Below, piece by piece: positions 13,337 through 22,345 of a DNA stretch of 64,000 nt; position 1 is the stretch's first letter, and every line of letters begins with the position of its first letter. Source of the stretch: Streptomyces puniciscabiei (GTDB lineage Bacteria > Actinomycetota > Actinomycetes > Streptomycetales > Streptomycetaceae); assembly GCF_006715785.1 (NCBI RefSeq), contig NZ_VFNX01000001.1, positions 3,672,501 through 3,736,500 of the forward strand, written 5' to 3'. A program made the position numbers and the translations under genes. The notes below the pieces were generated by a model. The model saw only the letters and a list, made by a program, of their open reading frames with translations. It had not been told where the DNA came from and searched no databases.

Positions 13337-14356
13337 ATGCGCCTGACCCAGGACGTCTTCATCGCGAGCACCGGCATCTTCCTGCCGGCGGCGAAACCGA
13401 TGGCCGAGGCCGTCGCCGAGGGGCTGGTGGACGAAGCGCACAGCGACCTCGGATACGAGTCGATCACCATCGCGGAGTCGATCGCCCCGCCGGACATGGC
13501 GGTCGAGGCCGGCCGTCAGGCCGTCGCCCGGTCCGGCATCGCGGCCGACCGGTTCGACCTGCTGACGCACGGCAGCGTCTGGTTCCAGGGCCTGGACATG
13601 TGGGCGACGGCGAGCTACGTCGCGGGCAACTGCGCCGGCCGGCACACCTTCGCCGTCGACATCCAGCAGCGCAGCAACTGCGCCATGGCCGGGCTCCAGT
13701 TCGCCGTGTCCCACCTGGCCGCCGGCGCCGGCCGGCACGCCCTGGTCACCACCGCCGACCGCTTCGCGGCCCCGGCCATGGACCGCTGGAACGAGCAGGC
13801 CAACCTGGTCTACGGCGACGGCGCCGGCGCGCTGACGGTCTCCACCGAGGGCGGCCTGGCCAGGATCGTGTCCCTGGTGTCCCTGGGCGACAGCTCCCTG
13901 GAGCCGGCCGGCCGCGGCGCCGAGGAGTTCCGCACCGCGCCCGGCATGGAACTGCCGATCCGGATCATGCGGCGCCTGGAGGCGTTCGCGTCCACGCCCG
14001 GCGCCGTCGGCGCCTGGGAGCGGTACGAGGCCACCCTCTCCAAGGCCGTGAACACCGCCCTGGAGGAGGCCGGAGTCGGCCGGGAGGACATCTCCCGCGC
14101 GGTCCTGCCGTTCATCCACCGCGGTGGCGGGCGCGCCGAGAACTACGACGCGCTCGGCTTCTCCGAGAAGCAGTCGCTGTGGGAGGTCGGCCGGGTCACC
14201 GGACACATGGGCGGCGCCGACCAGTTCGTGGGCCTGGACCACCTGCTGCGCACCCGGGCCGTCGCCCAGGGCGACCACGTGCTCCTCGTCGGTGTCGGGG
14301 TGGGCCACAGCTTCACGATCGCCGTGCTGCAGATCCTCGGCACCCCTTCGTGGTGA
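13337..14356 (+). CDS. KAS III-like acyltransferase of the DpsC/CerJ/ChlB3 type
   Basis: 339 residues with a thiolase fold related to FabH but with changed catalytic residues. Where FabH has ACAG, this protein reads QRSNCAMAG: by alignment to the following helix Ser112 takes the Cys position, with a Cys two residues later. The His is kept (FIHRGG, about 260). The FabH Asn region reads GHMGGADQ, with the His/Asp arrangement known from CerJ-like acyltransferases. Such proteins transfer acyl groups to carrier proteins or final scaffolds, or prime PKSs, rather than condense. It lies 80 nt after the P450. Which of Ser or Cys is the nucleophile needs a structural alignment. Confidence 0.75.
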   Translation: MRLTQDVFIASTGIFLPAAKPMAEAVAEGLVDEAHSDLGYESITIAESIAPPDMAVEAGRQAVARSGIAADRFDLLTHGSVWFQGLDMWATASYVAGNCAGRHTFAVDIQQRSNCAMAGLQFAVSHLAAGAGRHALVTTADRFAAPAMDRWNEQANLVYGDGAGALTVSTEGGLARIVSLVSLGDSSLEPAGRGAEEFRTAPGMELPIRIMRRLEAFASTPGAVGAWERYEATLSKAVNTALEEAGVGREDISRAVLPFIHRGGGRAENYDALGFSEKQSLWEVGRVTGHMGGADQFVGLDHLLRTRAVAQGDHVLLVGVGVGHSFTIAVLQILGTPSW

Positions 14357-14399
14357 CCGCCCGTCACCGCCACGACCACGCCTCGAGGAGATCACGACA

Positions 14400-16034
14400 G
14401 TGGTAGACGCCACGCCGGGCAGCCCCCGGGCCAGGACCACCCCCCTGCTCAGCTACAGCTCGTACATCGGCGACAAGGACGTCGAGGGCAACGGCTGGGT
14501 GTACACGGTCAGTTCCCGCTCCCTGCTGGAGGACGTCTTCACCAGCCTCAAGCTGAAGCGGGCGCTGGAGAAGGACCCCGACCCGGCCTCTCCGGCCGCC
14601 CAGCACCCCTATGTGGTGGGGCGCTGCGCGGTCGTCGCCGACGCGGACATCGACAGCGCGAGCGACGCCGCCGCGGCGGCCTTCCCGGAGTGGGCCGCCG
14701 TACCCCTGGCGGACCGGCTGGAACTGGGCCGGCTGGTCCGCGAACGCCTGCTGGAGCACTGGGACCGGCTGCTGGACCTGCTCGCCGCCGAGGCCCACCC
14801 GCGCAAGCTCGCCCGCTGGGAACTCACCGGACTGCTCACGCTGTTCGGCGACACCAACCGCGCGTTCTACGCGCAGCAGATGCACCAGGAGTTCCAGCAC
14901 GGGGACCGGCGGCTCATCGTCCGGAGGCAGCCCGACGGGGTGGTGTGCGTCAACCCGCCGCAGAACGCTCCGGCGGCGATGGCCGCGCTCTCCGTCCTGG
15001 TGCTGATGGCCGGCAACACCGTGGTGGTCCGGGCGCCCCGCAGCATCGCCCTCAGCACGATGTACATCCTGCGGGAACTGGTCGCGCCGGCATTGGCCGA
15101 ACTCGGCGCGCCCGCCGGCACGCTCAACCTGATCTGCGGCAAACCCCGGCAGATCATCGACCGCTGGCTGGCGCACCCCAAGGTGAGCGACGTCTTCTAC
15201 TTCGGCGACAGCGAGCAGGGCATGCGCTTCGAGCGGGAGTGCGTGGCCCACGGCAAGAAACCGGTGCTCGAACTGGCCGGCAACGACACCGTGGTGGTCT
15301 GGAAGGACGCCGACCTCGACCGGGCCGCCGAGGCGATCACCGAGGCGTTCTACGGGTCGGGACAGATCTGCATGGTGCCCAACTGTGTGGTCGCCCACCC
15401 CGCCGTCGCCGACGCCCTGCTGGACCGGGTGGCCCGGCTGGCCGCGGACATCACCCCCGGCCTGCCCGAGGACGAGGACGTGCTGCTGTCGCCGGTGCGC
15501 CGCAGCGAGCGCTTCTTCGCCCTGCTGCGCGAGGCCACCGACGCCGGCGCCCGGATCGTGTGCGGCGGACGGCGGATCGAACTGGACGGCACCCCGTCGG
15601 AGGCGGGGGTGTTCCTGGAACCCACGGTGGTCCGGGTGGACGGCCCCGGCGATCCACGCGACCTCGACATCGTGCGGCTGGAGACGTTCTTCCCGCTCAT
15701 CCCGGTGGTGGTGCCGGAACCGGCCGCCGACGACCTCCTCCTCGAGCGGATGATCGACTTCGTCAACTCCAACGCGTACGGCCTGCGCAACTCCCTGTGG
15801 AGCAGCGGCCCCGAGGTCATCGACCACGTCGTCCGCACCGTGCGCAACGGCGGCCTGCTGAAGATCAACGACTCCCACATCGGCACGGTTCCCTACCTCC
15901 CCACGCATGGCGGCACCGGCCTGACCAGCGGCGTCTTCGGTGAGGCCAACTACCCGATGCTCAAGACCTCGCGCCTGCAGGGCGTGAGCGTGGCGCACGA
16001 CGTGTCACCGCGCGCCGCCGTCTTCGAGTCCTGA
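14400..16034 (+). CDS. aldehyde dehydrogenase superfamily protein (acyl-thioester reductase or aldehyde dehydrogenase)
   Basis: 544 residues. The catalytic pair is present: Glu in ELAGNDTVVV (about residue 289) and Cys in GSGQICMVPN (about 323). The N-terminal 60 residues are an extension with no clear similarity to typical ALDHs. Start is GTG 14400, with GAGGAG 9 nt upstream. A class III aminotransferase sits two genes downstream; an acylating ALDH feeding an aldehyde to that aminotransferase would give the primary amine needed for the N-oxidation steps. The reverse direction (aldehyde to acid) is equally allowed by the fold. Confidence 0.85.
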   Translation: MVDATPGSPRARTTPLLSYSSYIGDKDVEGNGWVYTVSSRSLLEDVFTSLKLKRALEKDPDPASPAAQHPYVVGRCAVVADADIDSASDAAAAAFPEWAAVPLADRLELGRLVRERLLEHWDRLLDLLAAEAHPRKLARWELTGLLTLFGDTNRAFYAQQMHQEFQHGDRRLIVRRQPDGVVCVNPPQNAPAAMAALSVLVLMAGNTVVVRAPRSIALSTMYILRELVAPALAELGAPAGTLNLICGKPRQIIDRWLAHPKVSDVFYFGDSEQGMRFERECVAHGKKPVLELAGNDTVVVWKDADLDRAAEAITEAFYGSGQICMVPNCVVAHPAVADALLDRVARLAADITPGLPEDEDVLLSPVRRSERFFALLREATDAGARIVCGGRRIELDGTPSEAGVFLEPTVVRVDGPGDPRDLDIVRLETFFPLIPVVVPEPAADDLLLERMIDFVNSNAYGLRNSLWSSGPEVIDHVVRTVRNGGLLKINDSHIGTVPYLPTHGGTGLTSGVFGEANYPMLKTSRLQGVSVAHDVSPRAAVFES

Positions 16035-16060
16035 CATCCCAACGGAAGCGAGACATTCCC

Positions 16061-17200
16061 ATGCGTTCCCTCGACACGGCCGTCGCCGCCTGCGAGAAGC
16101 ACCACCCCGGGCTGATCGGCGCGCTCGCCGGGATCCCGTTCGCCGAGCGCGAGCGGCCCGGCAGCAAGGTGATCGACCTGTTCCGGGCGCACGACGGTGC
16201 CGCGCTGCTGGTGCCCGCCGCGCTCGGCGGCCGGGAGGCCGACCCGCTGGACGCGGTACGGGTGATGCGCGCCATCGGCGCCCACTCCCCGTCGCTCGGC
16301 GCCGCCGCGACCATGCACCACTTCACGGTCGCCACCCTGCTCGCCCTGGACCCCGAGCTGTCCCGTCTCACCGGCCCCCAGGCCGCGCTGATGCGCCGGG
16401 TGGCCCCCGAGCGGCTGCTGATGGCCTCCGGCTGGGCCGAGGGCCGTACCGAGCAGAACATCCTCAACCCCGCCATGACCGCGACCCCGGCCGAGGGCGG
16501 CTTCCTCGTCAACGGCGCCAAGAAGCCGTGCAGCCTGTCGCACTCGATGGACCTGCTGACCCTCGGCGTGACGCTGCCCGGCGAGGGCGGTGTACCCGAG
16601 CTGGCCATGGCCGTGCTCCCCGCCGACCGGCCCGGCATCTCCCGGCACCCCTTCTGGTCCAGCGACATCTTGGGCGGCGCGGAGAGCGACGAGGTGCGGC
16701 TGGAGAACGTCTTCGTCGAGGAGGAGCTGTTCGTCCGCGCCACCGCCGACGACCCGGCCCGCTTCGACGATCTGCAGACCGCCGGGTTCATCTGGTTCGA
16801 GCTGCTGATCACCGCCGCCTACACGGGTGCCGCGAGCGCGCTCACCGCCCGGGTCCTCGAGCGCGGCCGCGGTTCGGTCACCGACCGCGCCACGCTCGCC
16901 CTGCGCACCGAGGCCGCGATCGAGCTGACCGAGGGCATGGCCCGCACCATCCGGGACGGCGAGATCAGCGAGTCCACCGTGGCCGGCACCCTGGTCACCC
17001 GCTTCTCGGTGCAGGAGCTGCTGGTCGAGGCCGCCGCGCTGGCCGTCGAACTGCTCGGCGGGATGGAGTTCATCGGCTCCGCCGAGACCGCGTACCTGGC
17101 CTCCGCCGTGCGCCCGCTCGCCTTCCACCCGCCGTCCCGCACCAGCACCGCCGAGGCGCTGGTGGACTTCCTGTCCGGCGGGCCGCTGGTCCTGGCGTGA
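16061..17200 (+). CDS. acyl-CoA-dehydrogenase-fold flavoprotein, candidate amine N-hydroxylase (VlmH type)
   Basis: 379 residues with the three-domain acyl-CoA dehydrogenase layout: helical N-terminus with an LVPAALGG element, a beta domain containing LMASGWAEGR and VNGAKKPCS, and a helical C-terminus ending RPLAFHPPSRTS. The fold is shared by true acyl-CoA dehydrogenases and by two-component flavin monooxygenases such as isobutylamine N-hydroxylase VlmH. I favour an N-hydroxylase because a flavin reductase lies in the same operon and azoxy-type genes flank it, but no residue decides this. Desaturation of an acyl thioester is the main alternative. ATG 16061 follows GGAAGCGAGA. Confidence 0.75.
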   Translation: MRSLDTAVAACEKHHPGLIGALAGIPFAERERPGSKVIDLFRAHDGAALLVPAALGGREADPLDAVRVMRAIGAHSPSLGAAATMHHFTVATLLALDPELSRLTGPQAALMRRVAPERLLMASGWAEGRTEQNILNPAMTATPAEGGFLVNGAKKPCSLSHSMDLLTLGVTLPGEGGVPELAMAVLPADRPGISRHPFWSSDILGGAESDEVRLENVFVEEELFVRATADDPARFDDLQTAGFIWFELLITAAYTGAASALTARVLERGRGSVTDRATLALRTEAAIELTEGMARTIRDGEISESTVAGTLVTRFSVQELLVEAAALAVELLGGMEFIGSAETAYLASAVRPLAFHPPSRTSTAEALVDFLSGGPLVLA

Positions 17201-17230
17201 CCGCCGGACCCCGGCGCACGCCCCCCGGAC

Positions 17231-17275
17231 GGCACCCCCGGCACCCCCGGCACCCACGGCACCCATGGCATCCAC
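17231..17275 (+). repeat. five tandem 9-bp repeats ahead of the aminotransferase
   Basis: Five consecutive 9-mers: GGCACCCCC twice, then GGCACCCAC, GGCACCCAT and GGCATCCAC. They fill most of the 91-bp gap between the flavoprotein and aminotransferase genes and end 16 nt before the chosen ATG. Confidence 0.85.
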
Positions 17276-17291
17276 GACAGGGAACGACGTC

Positions 17292-18581
17292 ATGACCGCG
17301 CACACACCGAGCACCGCACCCCCGCCCGACGGCCTGGACGAGATCCTCGACCTGTACCGCCGGCACCTGAGCAAGGGCCGTGCCACCGTCGCCGACCTGT
17401 TCGGCGGGCACATGGAGGTGTCCTCCGACGGTCCGTGGGTGTACACCCACGACGGCGAGCGGCTGCTGAACTGCGGCGGCTACGGCGTCCTCATCATGGG
17501 CGCCCGGCACCCGCGGGTCCTCGCGGCCGTCGAGGAGCAGCTGGCCGCCAACCCGGTCGCCACCCGCATCCTGCTGGAACCGGCCGTCGCCCGCGCCGCC
17601 GAGGCACTGACCGCGGTGGCCCCTGCCGGACTCGACCGGGTGCACTTCTCGCTCTCGGGCACCGAGGCGGTGGAGACCGCGCTCAAGCTGGCCCGCGCAG
17701 GCGGCCGGCGCCGCCTGGTGTCGATGGCGCAGGGCTACCACGGCAAGACGCTCGGCGCCCTGTCGGTGACGGCGAAGGACGTCTACCAGCGGCCCTTCCG
17801 GCCCCTGCTGCCGGATGTCACCCACATCCCCTTCGGGGACCTCGAAGCGCTGGAGAAGGAACTTGCCGCGCACCCCGGCGAGGTGTGCGTCATCGTCGAA
17901 CCGGTGCAGGGCGAGGGCGGCGTCATCCTGCCGCCGCCCGGCTATCTGCCCGGCGTCGAACAGCTGGTGCGCCAGTACGAGGGCTTCCTCGTCCTGGACG
18001 AGATCCAGACCGGTCTGGGACGGCTCGGCGCCTGGTGGGGGGCCGACCTGTACGGCGTCACGCCGCACGTCCTGCTCACCGGGAAGGCGCTGGGCGGCGG
18101 AGTGGTACCGGTCTCGGCCGCCCTCGCCGACGCCCGCACCTTCAAGCCCTTCGACAAGGACCCGTTCATCCACACCGGGACGTTCTCCGGTGCCCCGCTG
18201 CTGATGGCCGGCGTCCAGGGCGCGATCGCCGCCATCCAGGAGGACGGACTGGTCAAGCGGGCCGAGGTCCTCGGCGAGCGGCTGCTGCCGGACATCGAGC
18301 GCATCGTCCGGGAGAACTGCCAGGACCTCGTGGTGGACGTACGGGGCCAGGGCCTGCTCATCGGAATGGAGTTCGCCGACGCCGGACTGGCCGGCGAGCT
18401 GCTCCTGGAACTGTTCAACCACGGCGTCGTCGCCAACCACTCCATGACCGGCAGCGCGGTGGTGCGCCTCACCCCGCCCGCGCTGCTCGGCGACGCCGAG
18501 GCCGACCACCTGCTCGACTCCCTCGACCGCGCGACCCGCGATCTCGTCGATCGCCGCGCCCGGATGCCGGAAGGCGGCTGA
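17292..18581 (+). CDS. class III PLP-dependent aminotransferase
   Basis: 429 residues of fold type I. Visible elements are NCGGYGVLIMGARHP near the N-terminus, the phosphate-binding SLSGTEAVETALKLAR, the GYHGKTLG loop, VEPVQGEGG, LDEIQTGLGR with the cofactor Asp, and the PLP lysine in LTGKALGGG (about residue 264). Class III enzymes often transaminate terminal aldehydes and omega-amines. I chose ATG 17292 because GGAAC precedes it; an ATG at 17265 lacks a ribosome site. Its likely role is to turn an aldehyde from the upstream dehydrogenase-type enzyme into a primary amine. Confidence 0.92.
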   Translation: MTAHTPSTAPPPDGLDEILDLYRRHLSKGRATVADLFGGHMEVSSDGPWVYTHDGERLLNCGGYGVLIMGARHPRVLAAVEEQLAANPVATRILLEPAVARAAEALTAVAPAGLDRVHFSLSGTEAVETALKLARAGGRRRLVSMAQGYHGKTLGALSVTAKDVYQRPFRPLLPDVTHIPFGDLEALEKELAAHPGEVCVIVEPVQGEGGVILPPPGYLPGVEQLVRQYEGFLVLDEIQTGLGRLGAWWGADLYGVTPHVLLTGKALGGGVVPVSAALADARTFKPFDKDPFIHTGTFSGAPLLMAGVQGAIAAIQEDGLVKRAEVLGERLLPDIERIVRENCQDLVVDVRGQGLLIGMEFADAGLAGELLLELFNHGVVANHSMTGSAVVRLTPPALLGDAEADHLLDSLDRATRDLVDRRARMPEGG

Positions 18582-18586
18582 TCACC

Positions 18587-19084
18587 ATGCGACGTGTCGA
18601 ACTGAACGCCGAGATCGACGGGGTGGGGCCCGCGGACGCCCTGCCGGAACTCGTGCGGTTCGAGAAGTACCCCGAGCTGACCCGGCACGTGAGGTCCGCC
18701 GAGGTCCACCAGACCCTGCCGCACGAGACCGGCCGCTCCAGCTGGGAGCTGAACTTCCGCAGCGGGCTGCTGTGCTGGACCGAGCGGGAGACGTTCCGGC
18801 CGGCCGACGGACGGATCGAGTTCGAACAGGTCGAGGGCGACTTCGACACCATGTCCGGCGCCTGGCAGCTCACCGCCCGCCCGGGCGGCGGCTGTGCCGT
18901 GCACTTCCGGGCCGACTTCGACTTCGGCATCGCGAGCATGGAGAGCATCCTCGACCCGATCGCCGAGCGGGTGATCAAGGAGACCGTCGCACGCGCCGTC
19001 ACCGGCCTGTTCGGCGGCGCGCGGATCCTCGGCGACGACGACCTCACCGCCTCCGGGCTCGGCGTCGGCTCCGGGACCCGGTGA
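18587..19084 (+). CDS. SRPBCC-fold polyketide cyclase/aromatase-like protein
   Basis: 165 residues. The pattern FEKYPELTRHVRSAEVHQ, SSWELNFRSGLLCWTERE and FEQVEGDFDTMSGAWQL is that of the START/SRPBCC polyketide cyclase family (helix-grip fold). Single-domain members cyclise or aromatise polyketides, or simply bind hydrophobic ligands. It begins 5 nt after the aminotransferase stop. If the PKS makes an aromatic ring this is the natural cyclase; otherwise it may be a carrier for a hydrophobic intermediate. Confidence 0.85.
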   Translation: MRRVELNAEIDGVGPADALPELVRFEKYPELTRHVRSAEVHQTLPHETGRSSWELNFRSGLLCWTERETFRPADGRIEFEQVEGDFDTMSGAWQLTARPGGGCAVHFRADFDFGIASMESILDPIAERVIKETVARAVTGLFGGARILGDDDLTASGLGVGSGTR

Positions 19085-19096
19085 AGGAGGCACACG

Positions 19097-19609
19097 ATGG
19101 ACCACGCCAACCAATTCGAGACACCGACGACCTACCGTCTGCACCGCGCCGAGTACGTGGTCGGCTTCCTGGTGTCGACCGGTCTGCTCATCGCCCACGC
19201 GGGCGACGTGAACTGGGTGCACGCCGCCGTCCTGTTCCTCTACATCGACGTCCTCGGGTACATCCCCGGCGCGATCGCCTACCGGCGCAGCCCGGACCAC
19301 CGTATCCACCGCGGCTACTACATGGCCTACAACACCATGCACAGCCTGGTCACCCAGAGCGCCGTGGTCGGGCTGTGGATCTGGCTCGCGGGGCCCGAGT
19401 GGGCGCTGCTGGCGATCCCCTTCCACCTGTTCGGCGACCGCGGGATCTTCGGCAACTTCCTCAAGCCGTTCGGGCTGCCCTTCGAGCCCGAGCCCAACGC
19501 GGAGTTCCAGCGGCTGATCGCGAACCTGAGGCCGGTGACCTCGGACGGCGTCGCGGACCGGCCCGCCTCCTCCGAGCAACGCGTGCCTCGTGATCCGAGC
19601 CACGCGTGA
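19097..19609 (+). CDS. small integral membrane protein, possible VlmO-type component
   Basis: 170 residues with three to four hydrophobic segments (about 20-38, 45-60, 80-102, 103-118). Several potentially metal-binding or catalytic residues lie near membrane boundaries: HRAEY, HAGD, SPDHRIHRGYY, NTMHS and FHLFGDRG. I do not recognise a Pfam family with certainty. AAGGAGG lies 6 nt before the ATG and the 3' end overlaps the flavin reductase by 4 nt (GTGA), so the two are translationally coupled. Valanimycin-type clusters contain a membrane protein (VlmO) needed for azoxy formation; assignment here rests on size, topology and neighbours only. Confidence 0.6.
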   Translation: MDHANQFETPTTYRLHRAEYVVGFLVSTGLLIAHAGDVNWVHAAVLFLYIDVLGYIPGAIAYRRSPDHRIHRGYYMAYNTMHSLVTQSAVVGLWIWLAGPEWALLAIPFHLFGDRGIFGNFLKPFGLPFEPEPNAEFQRLIANLRPVTSDGVADRPASSEQRVPRDPSHA

Positions 19610-20217
19610 CAGGCAGCGGACAGGTGACCACCACCGCCGAACCGCTGCCGGCCCCAGCCGCGGACGGCGGCGCCGCGGCACCCCGCCGCGCCGCCCTCCG
19701 CAGGCTGGCCACCGGGGTCTGCGTCCTGACCGCGGCACACCGCGGAGCCGTCCACGGCACCACGGTCAGCGCCGTCAGCGCGGTGTCCCGCGATCCGCTC
19801 CTGATCAGCGTCTGCCTCCGGACCGGCTCCGCCTTCACCCGGCTCGCCACCACCGCGGGCTGCTTCACCGCCAACCTGCTGACCAACCGCCAGGCCCTGG
19901 TGGCCGACTGGTTCGCCAACCCCGAACGGCCCGCCGACGAGGCACAGTTCGCGCTGCTGGACTGGCACAGCGACCCGGTGACCGGCGCCCCCGCGCTGGA
20001 CCGCACGCTCGCCACGCTGTCCTGCCGGGTCACCGCCCGCCACCCGGCCGGTGACCACGACCTGCTGATCGCCGAGGTGGTGGACGGCCGGGCCGGCTCC
20101 GGCAGCCCGCTGCTCAACCTCGACGGGCGGCTGTTCGCCGCGGAGACCCGCGAACTGCGCGAGCGCCGCGGCAACCGGCACGACCCGGCCCGTACGGGCG
20201 CCACCGCCCTGGAGTGA
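19606..20217 (+). CDS. flavin reductase (FMN-binding split barrel), VlmR type
   Basis: 203 residues. The flavin-reductase signature GTTVSAVSAVSRDPLLISV (about residues 51-69) and a later CFTANLLTNRQ strand place it in the HpaC/VlmR-like NAD(P)H:flavin reductases that supply reduced flavin to a separate oxygenase. The first 25 residues are a Pro/Ala-rich leader. GTG start overlaps the preceding stop. Its natural client is the ACAD-fold flavoprotein in the same operon. Confidence 0.88.
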   Translation: MTGSGQVTTTAEPLPAPAADGGAAAPRRAALRRLATGVCVLTAAHRGAVHGTTVSAVSAVSRDPLLISVCLRTGSAFTRLATTAGCFTANLLTNRQALVADWFANPERPADEAQFALLDWHSDPVTGAPALDRTLATLSCRVTARHPAGDHDLLIAEVVDGRAGSGSPLLNLDGRLFAAETRELRERRGNRHDPARTGATALE

Positions 20218-20276
20218 CCGGCCCGCCCGCCCCGGACCGGCCCGAGCTCCCCGCCAGCGAAAGGAAAGAAGCCCTC

Positions 20277-21257
20277 ATGACCACCGAGATCCCCGCGGAC
20301 ATCCCTCAGGAGACCGCCTGGGACACCGCTCCCGGGCTGCTCGACGGGGCCAAGGAGCTCACCCTCACCCCGGAACGCTGCAACGTCGCCTACTGGCTGC
20401 GCGGCGTGGCCCAGGGCACGCTGGCCGGGCGGACGGAGACCGGACACAGCGCGGAGGCGGCCACGCCGGCCCACATGCGCGAGCCCGGCCCACTGCGCGA
20501 GGCCCTGATCCACGAACTGGGCCTGCGCGCGGTCTCCGAGGAGCGCGCCACCCGCATCCTCGGCCACTACGTGACCAACGCCTCCGGCGTCCCGGAGATG
20601 GAGTTCTTCGCCACCCAGCTCCTCGACGAGGCACGGCACGCCCGGGTCTTCCGCCAGCACCTGGTCGAACTCGGTGTCCCCCAGGGCGAGTTGCTCGCCT
20701 ACATCGCCGACCTGGCCGCCGACTACCGCGCCCGGGTGCTGGACCCGCTGGAGCGGTGGGCGGTGCCGATCGTCAGCGACCCCAGGGACTTCATCGGCGC
20801 GGTGGCCATCTTCACCATCGTCGTCGAGGGCGTGCTCGCGCCCGCCGCCGAACTCAGCGAGCGCAAATGGGACCTGCTGGACCCGGCGGCCGGCGAGATC
20901 GCGCACGGCGCGGCCATCGACGAGATCCGGCACCTGACCGTCGGCAGCACCATCATCCGCGACGCGCTCCTCGAGAACCCCGGCTACCGGCCCCGCCTGG
21001 AGCAGATCATCCAGGAGGGGCTGCAGCTGTGGAACGAGGTGCCCGACAAGGAGATCGTGCTGCCCCGCGAGCACCTGTTCCAGAAGGGCATGCAGGACCA
21101 CACCGAACTGCTGAAGGACTACGAGGTCTGGCCCGGCCGCCGGCTGCTCGACACCGAGCCGGAGGAGCGGTACGCCATGGCCGAGCAGTGGACCGACGAG
21201 ATGGCCGAGGTCCGCATGGCCTACATGGGCCTCGGCGGCGCCCCGCAGGAGCGGTGA
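20277..21257 (+). CDS. ferritin-like diiron oxygenase, candidate VlmB-type azoxy-forming enzyme
   Basis: 326 residues, mostly helical. Two diiron-carboxylate signatures are visible: FFATQLLDEARHARVF (E-x2-H, about residues 117-130) and IVVEGVLAPAAEL followed by AAIDEIRHLTVG (E...E-x2-H, about 182-222). This is the four-helix arrangement of class I ribonucleotide-reductase-like oxygenases. In azoxy pathways a diiron protein is needed downstream of the seryl-hydroxylamine ester; N-oxygenases of the AurF type have similar ligands. AAGGAAAGAAG precedes ATG 20277. Desaturation or hydroxylation of the acyl chain is an alternative. Confidence 0.82.
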   Translation: MTTEIPADIPQETAWDTAPGLLDGAKELTLTPERCNVAYWLRGVAQGTLAGRTETGHSAEAATPAHMREPGPLREALIHELGLRAVSEERATRILGHYVTNASGVPEMEFFATQLLDEARHARVFRQHLVELGVPQGELLAYIADLAADYRARVLDPLERWAVPIVSDPRDFIGAVAIFTIVVEGVLAPAAELSERKWDLLDPAAGEIAHGAAIDEIRHLTVGSTIIRDALLENPGYRPRLEQIIQEGLQLWNEVPDKEIVLPREHLFQKGMQDHTELLKDYEVWPGRRLLDTEPEERYAMAEQWTDEMAEVRMAYMGLGGAPQER

Positions 21258-22312
21258 TGGCCCGGCAGCCCGCCCCCGCCGTCCCCGCCGCGGTGATCAC
21301 CGGGATCGGCGCCTGCCTGCCGCCCCGGGCCGTCGGCAACGACGAGATCGCCCGGGGGCTGGACACCTCCGACGCCTGGATCAGGGCGCGGATCGGGATA
21401 CGCGAGCGCCGCCACGTCGACCCGCCCACGTCCACCGGCGACCTGGCCGTACAGGCGGGGCGGCTGGCGCTCAAGGCCGACGGCGACAGCCGGGTGGACG
21501 CGGTCGTCCTGACCTCGACCACACCCGACTGGAACTTCTGCCCCGCCACGGCACCCGCCGTCGCCGCCCGGCTCGGTCTCGGCGGCGTCGGCGCCTTCGA
21601 CGTCACCGCCGCCTGCTCCGGGTTCCTCTACAGCCTGTCCCTGGCGTCCGGGCTGATCGCGGCCGGCACCGCCCGCCGCGTCCTGGTGATCGGCGCGGAG
21701 ACCCTGAGCCTGATCCGCGACCCGCTGGACCGCAACACCGCGGCCATCCTCGGCGACGGCGCCGGCGCCGTGGTCCTGCGGGCCGGGGAGCGGGCGGAGC
21801 CGGGCGCCGTCGGCCCCTGCGTCCTGGGCAGCGACGGGGACCTGGCGGAACTGCTCCAGGTGCCGGCCGGCGGTTCCCGGCAGCGGTCCGCGGGGACCGT
21901 ACCCGACCGCGCGGACCGCTATCTGCGGATGCGGGGCAAGGAGACCTACCGGCACGCGGTGCAGCGCATGCGGCAGGCGTCGCTCGACGCGCTGGAACGC
22001 ACCGGGTGGGACCTCGCGGACGTCGACCGGCTCGCCGCCCACCAGGCCAACGCCAGGATCTGCGACTCGGTCGCCGAGAAACTCGGCATCGAGCCGGAAC
22101 GCAGGCTCGCCAACATCGACCGGGTCGGCAACACCGGCGCCGCCTCGATCCCCCTGCTGCTCGCCGAGTCTGCACTGTCCGGGGCGCTGCGGCCGGGCCA
22201 CCGGTCCCTGCTGGTGGCGTTCGGCTCCGGACTCACCTGGGCCGCGACCACCCTCGTCTGGCCCGACGTCACCGCGCTGACGGAGACCGCCGCACAGGAC
22301 GACCCGCGCTGA
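21257..22312 (+). CDS. beta-ketoacyl-ACP synthase III (FabH-like)
   Basis: 351 residues with an intact KAS III triad: Cys in TAACSGFLYSL (about 118), His in AAHQANARI (about 261) and Asn in GNTGAASIP (about 291). It therefore should condense an acyl-CoA with malonyl-ACP, in contrast to the degenerate KAS III-like protein at 13.3 kb. ATG overlaps the diiron stop codon (TGATG). With the ACP and FabF-type KS that follow it forms a small dedicated chain-initiation/elongation set, probably making the acyl starter for the PKS or the chain itself. Confidence 0.92.
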   Translation: MARQPAPAVPAAVITGIGACLPPRAVGNDEIARGLDTSDAWIRARIGIRERRHVDPPTSTGDLAVQAGRLALKADGDSRVDAVVLTSTTPDWNFCPATAPAVAARLGLGGVGAFDVTAACSGFLYSLSLASGLIAAGTARRVLVIGAETLSLIRDPLDRNTAAILGDGAGAVVLRAGERAEPGAVGPCVLGSDGDLAELLQVPAGGSRQRSAGTVPDRADRYLRMRGKETYRHAVQRMRQASLDALERTGWDLADVDRLAAHQANARICDSVAEKLGIEPERRLANIDRVGNTGAASIPLLLAESALSGALRPGHRSLLVAFGSGLTWAATTLVWPDVTALTETAAQDDPR

Positions 22313-22345
22313 GACCCCAACGACCCATCAGATCAAGGAGAACCG

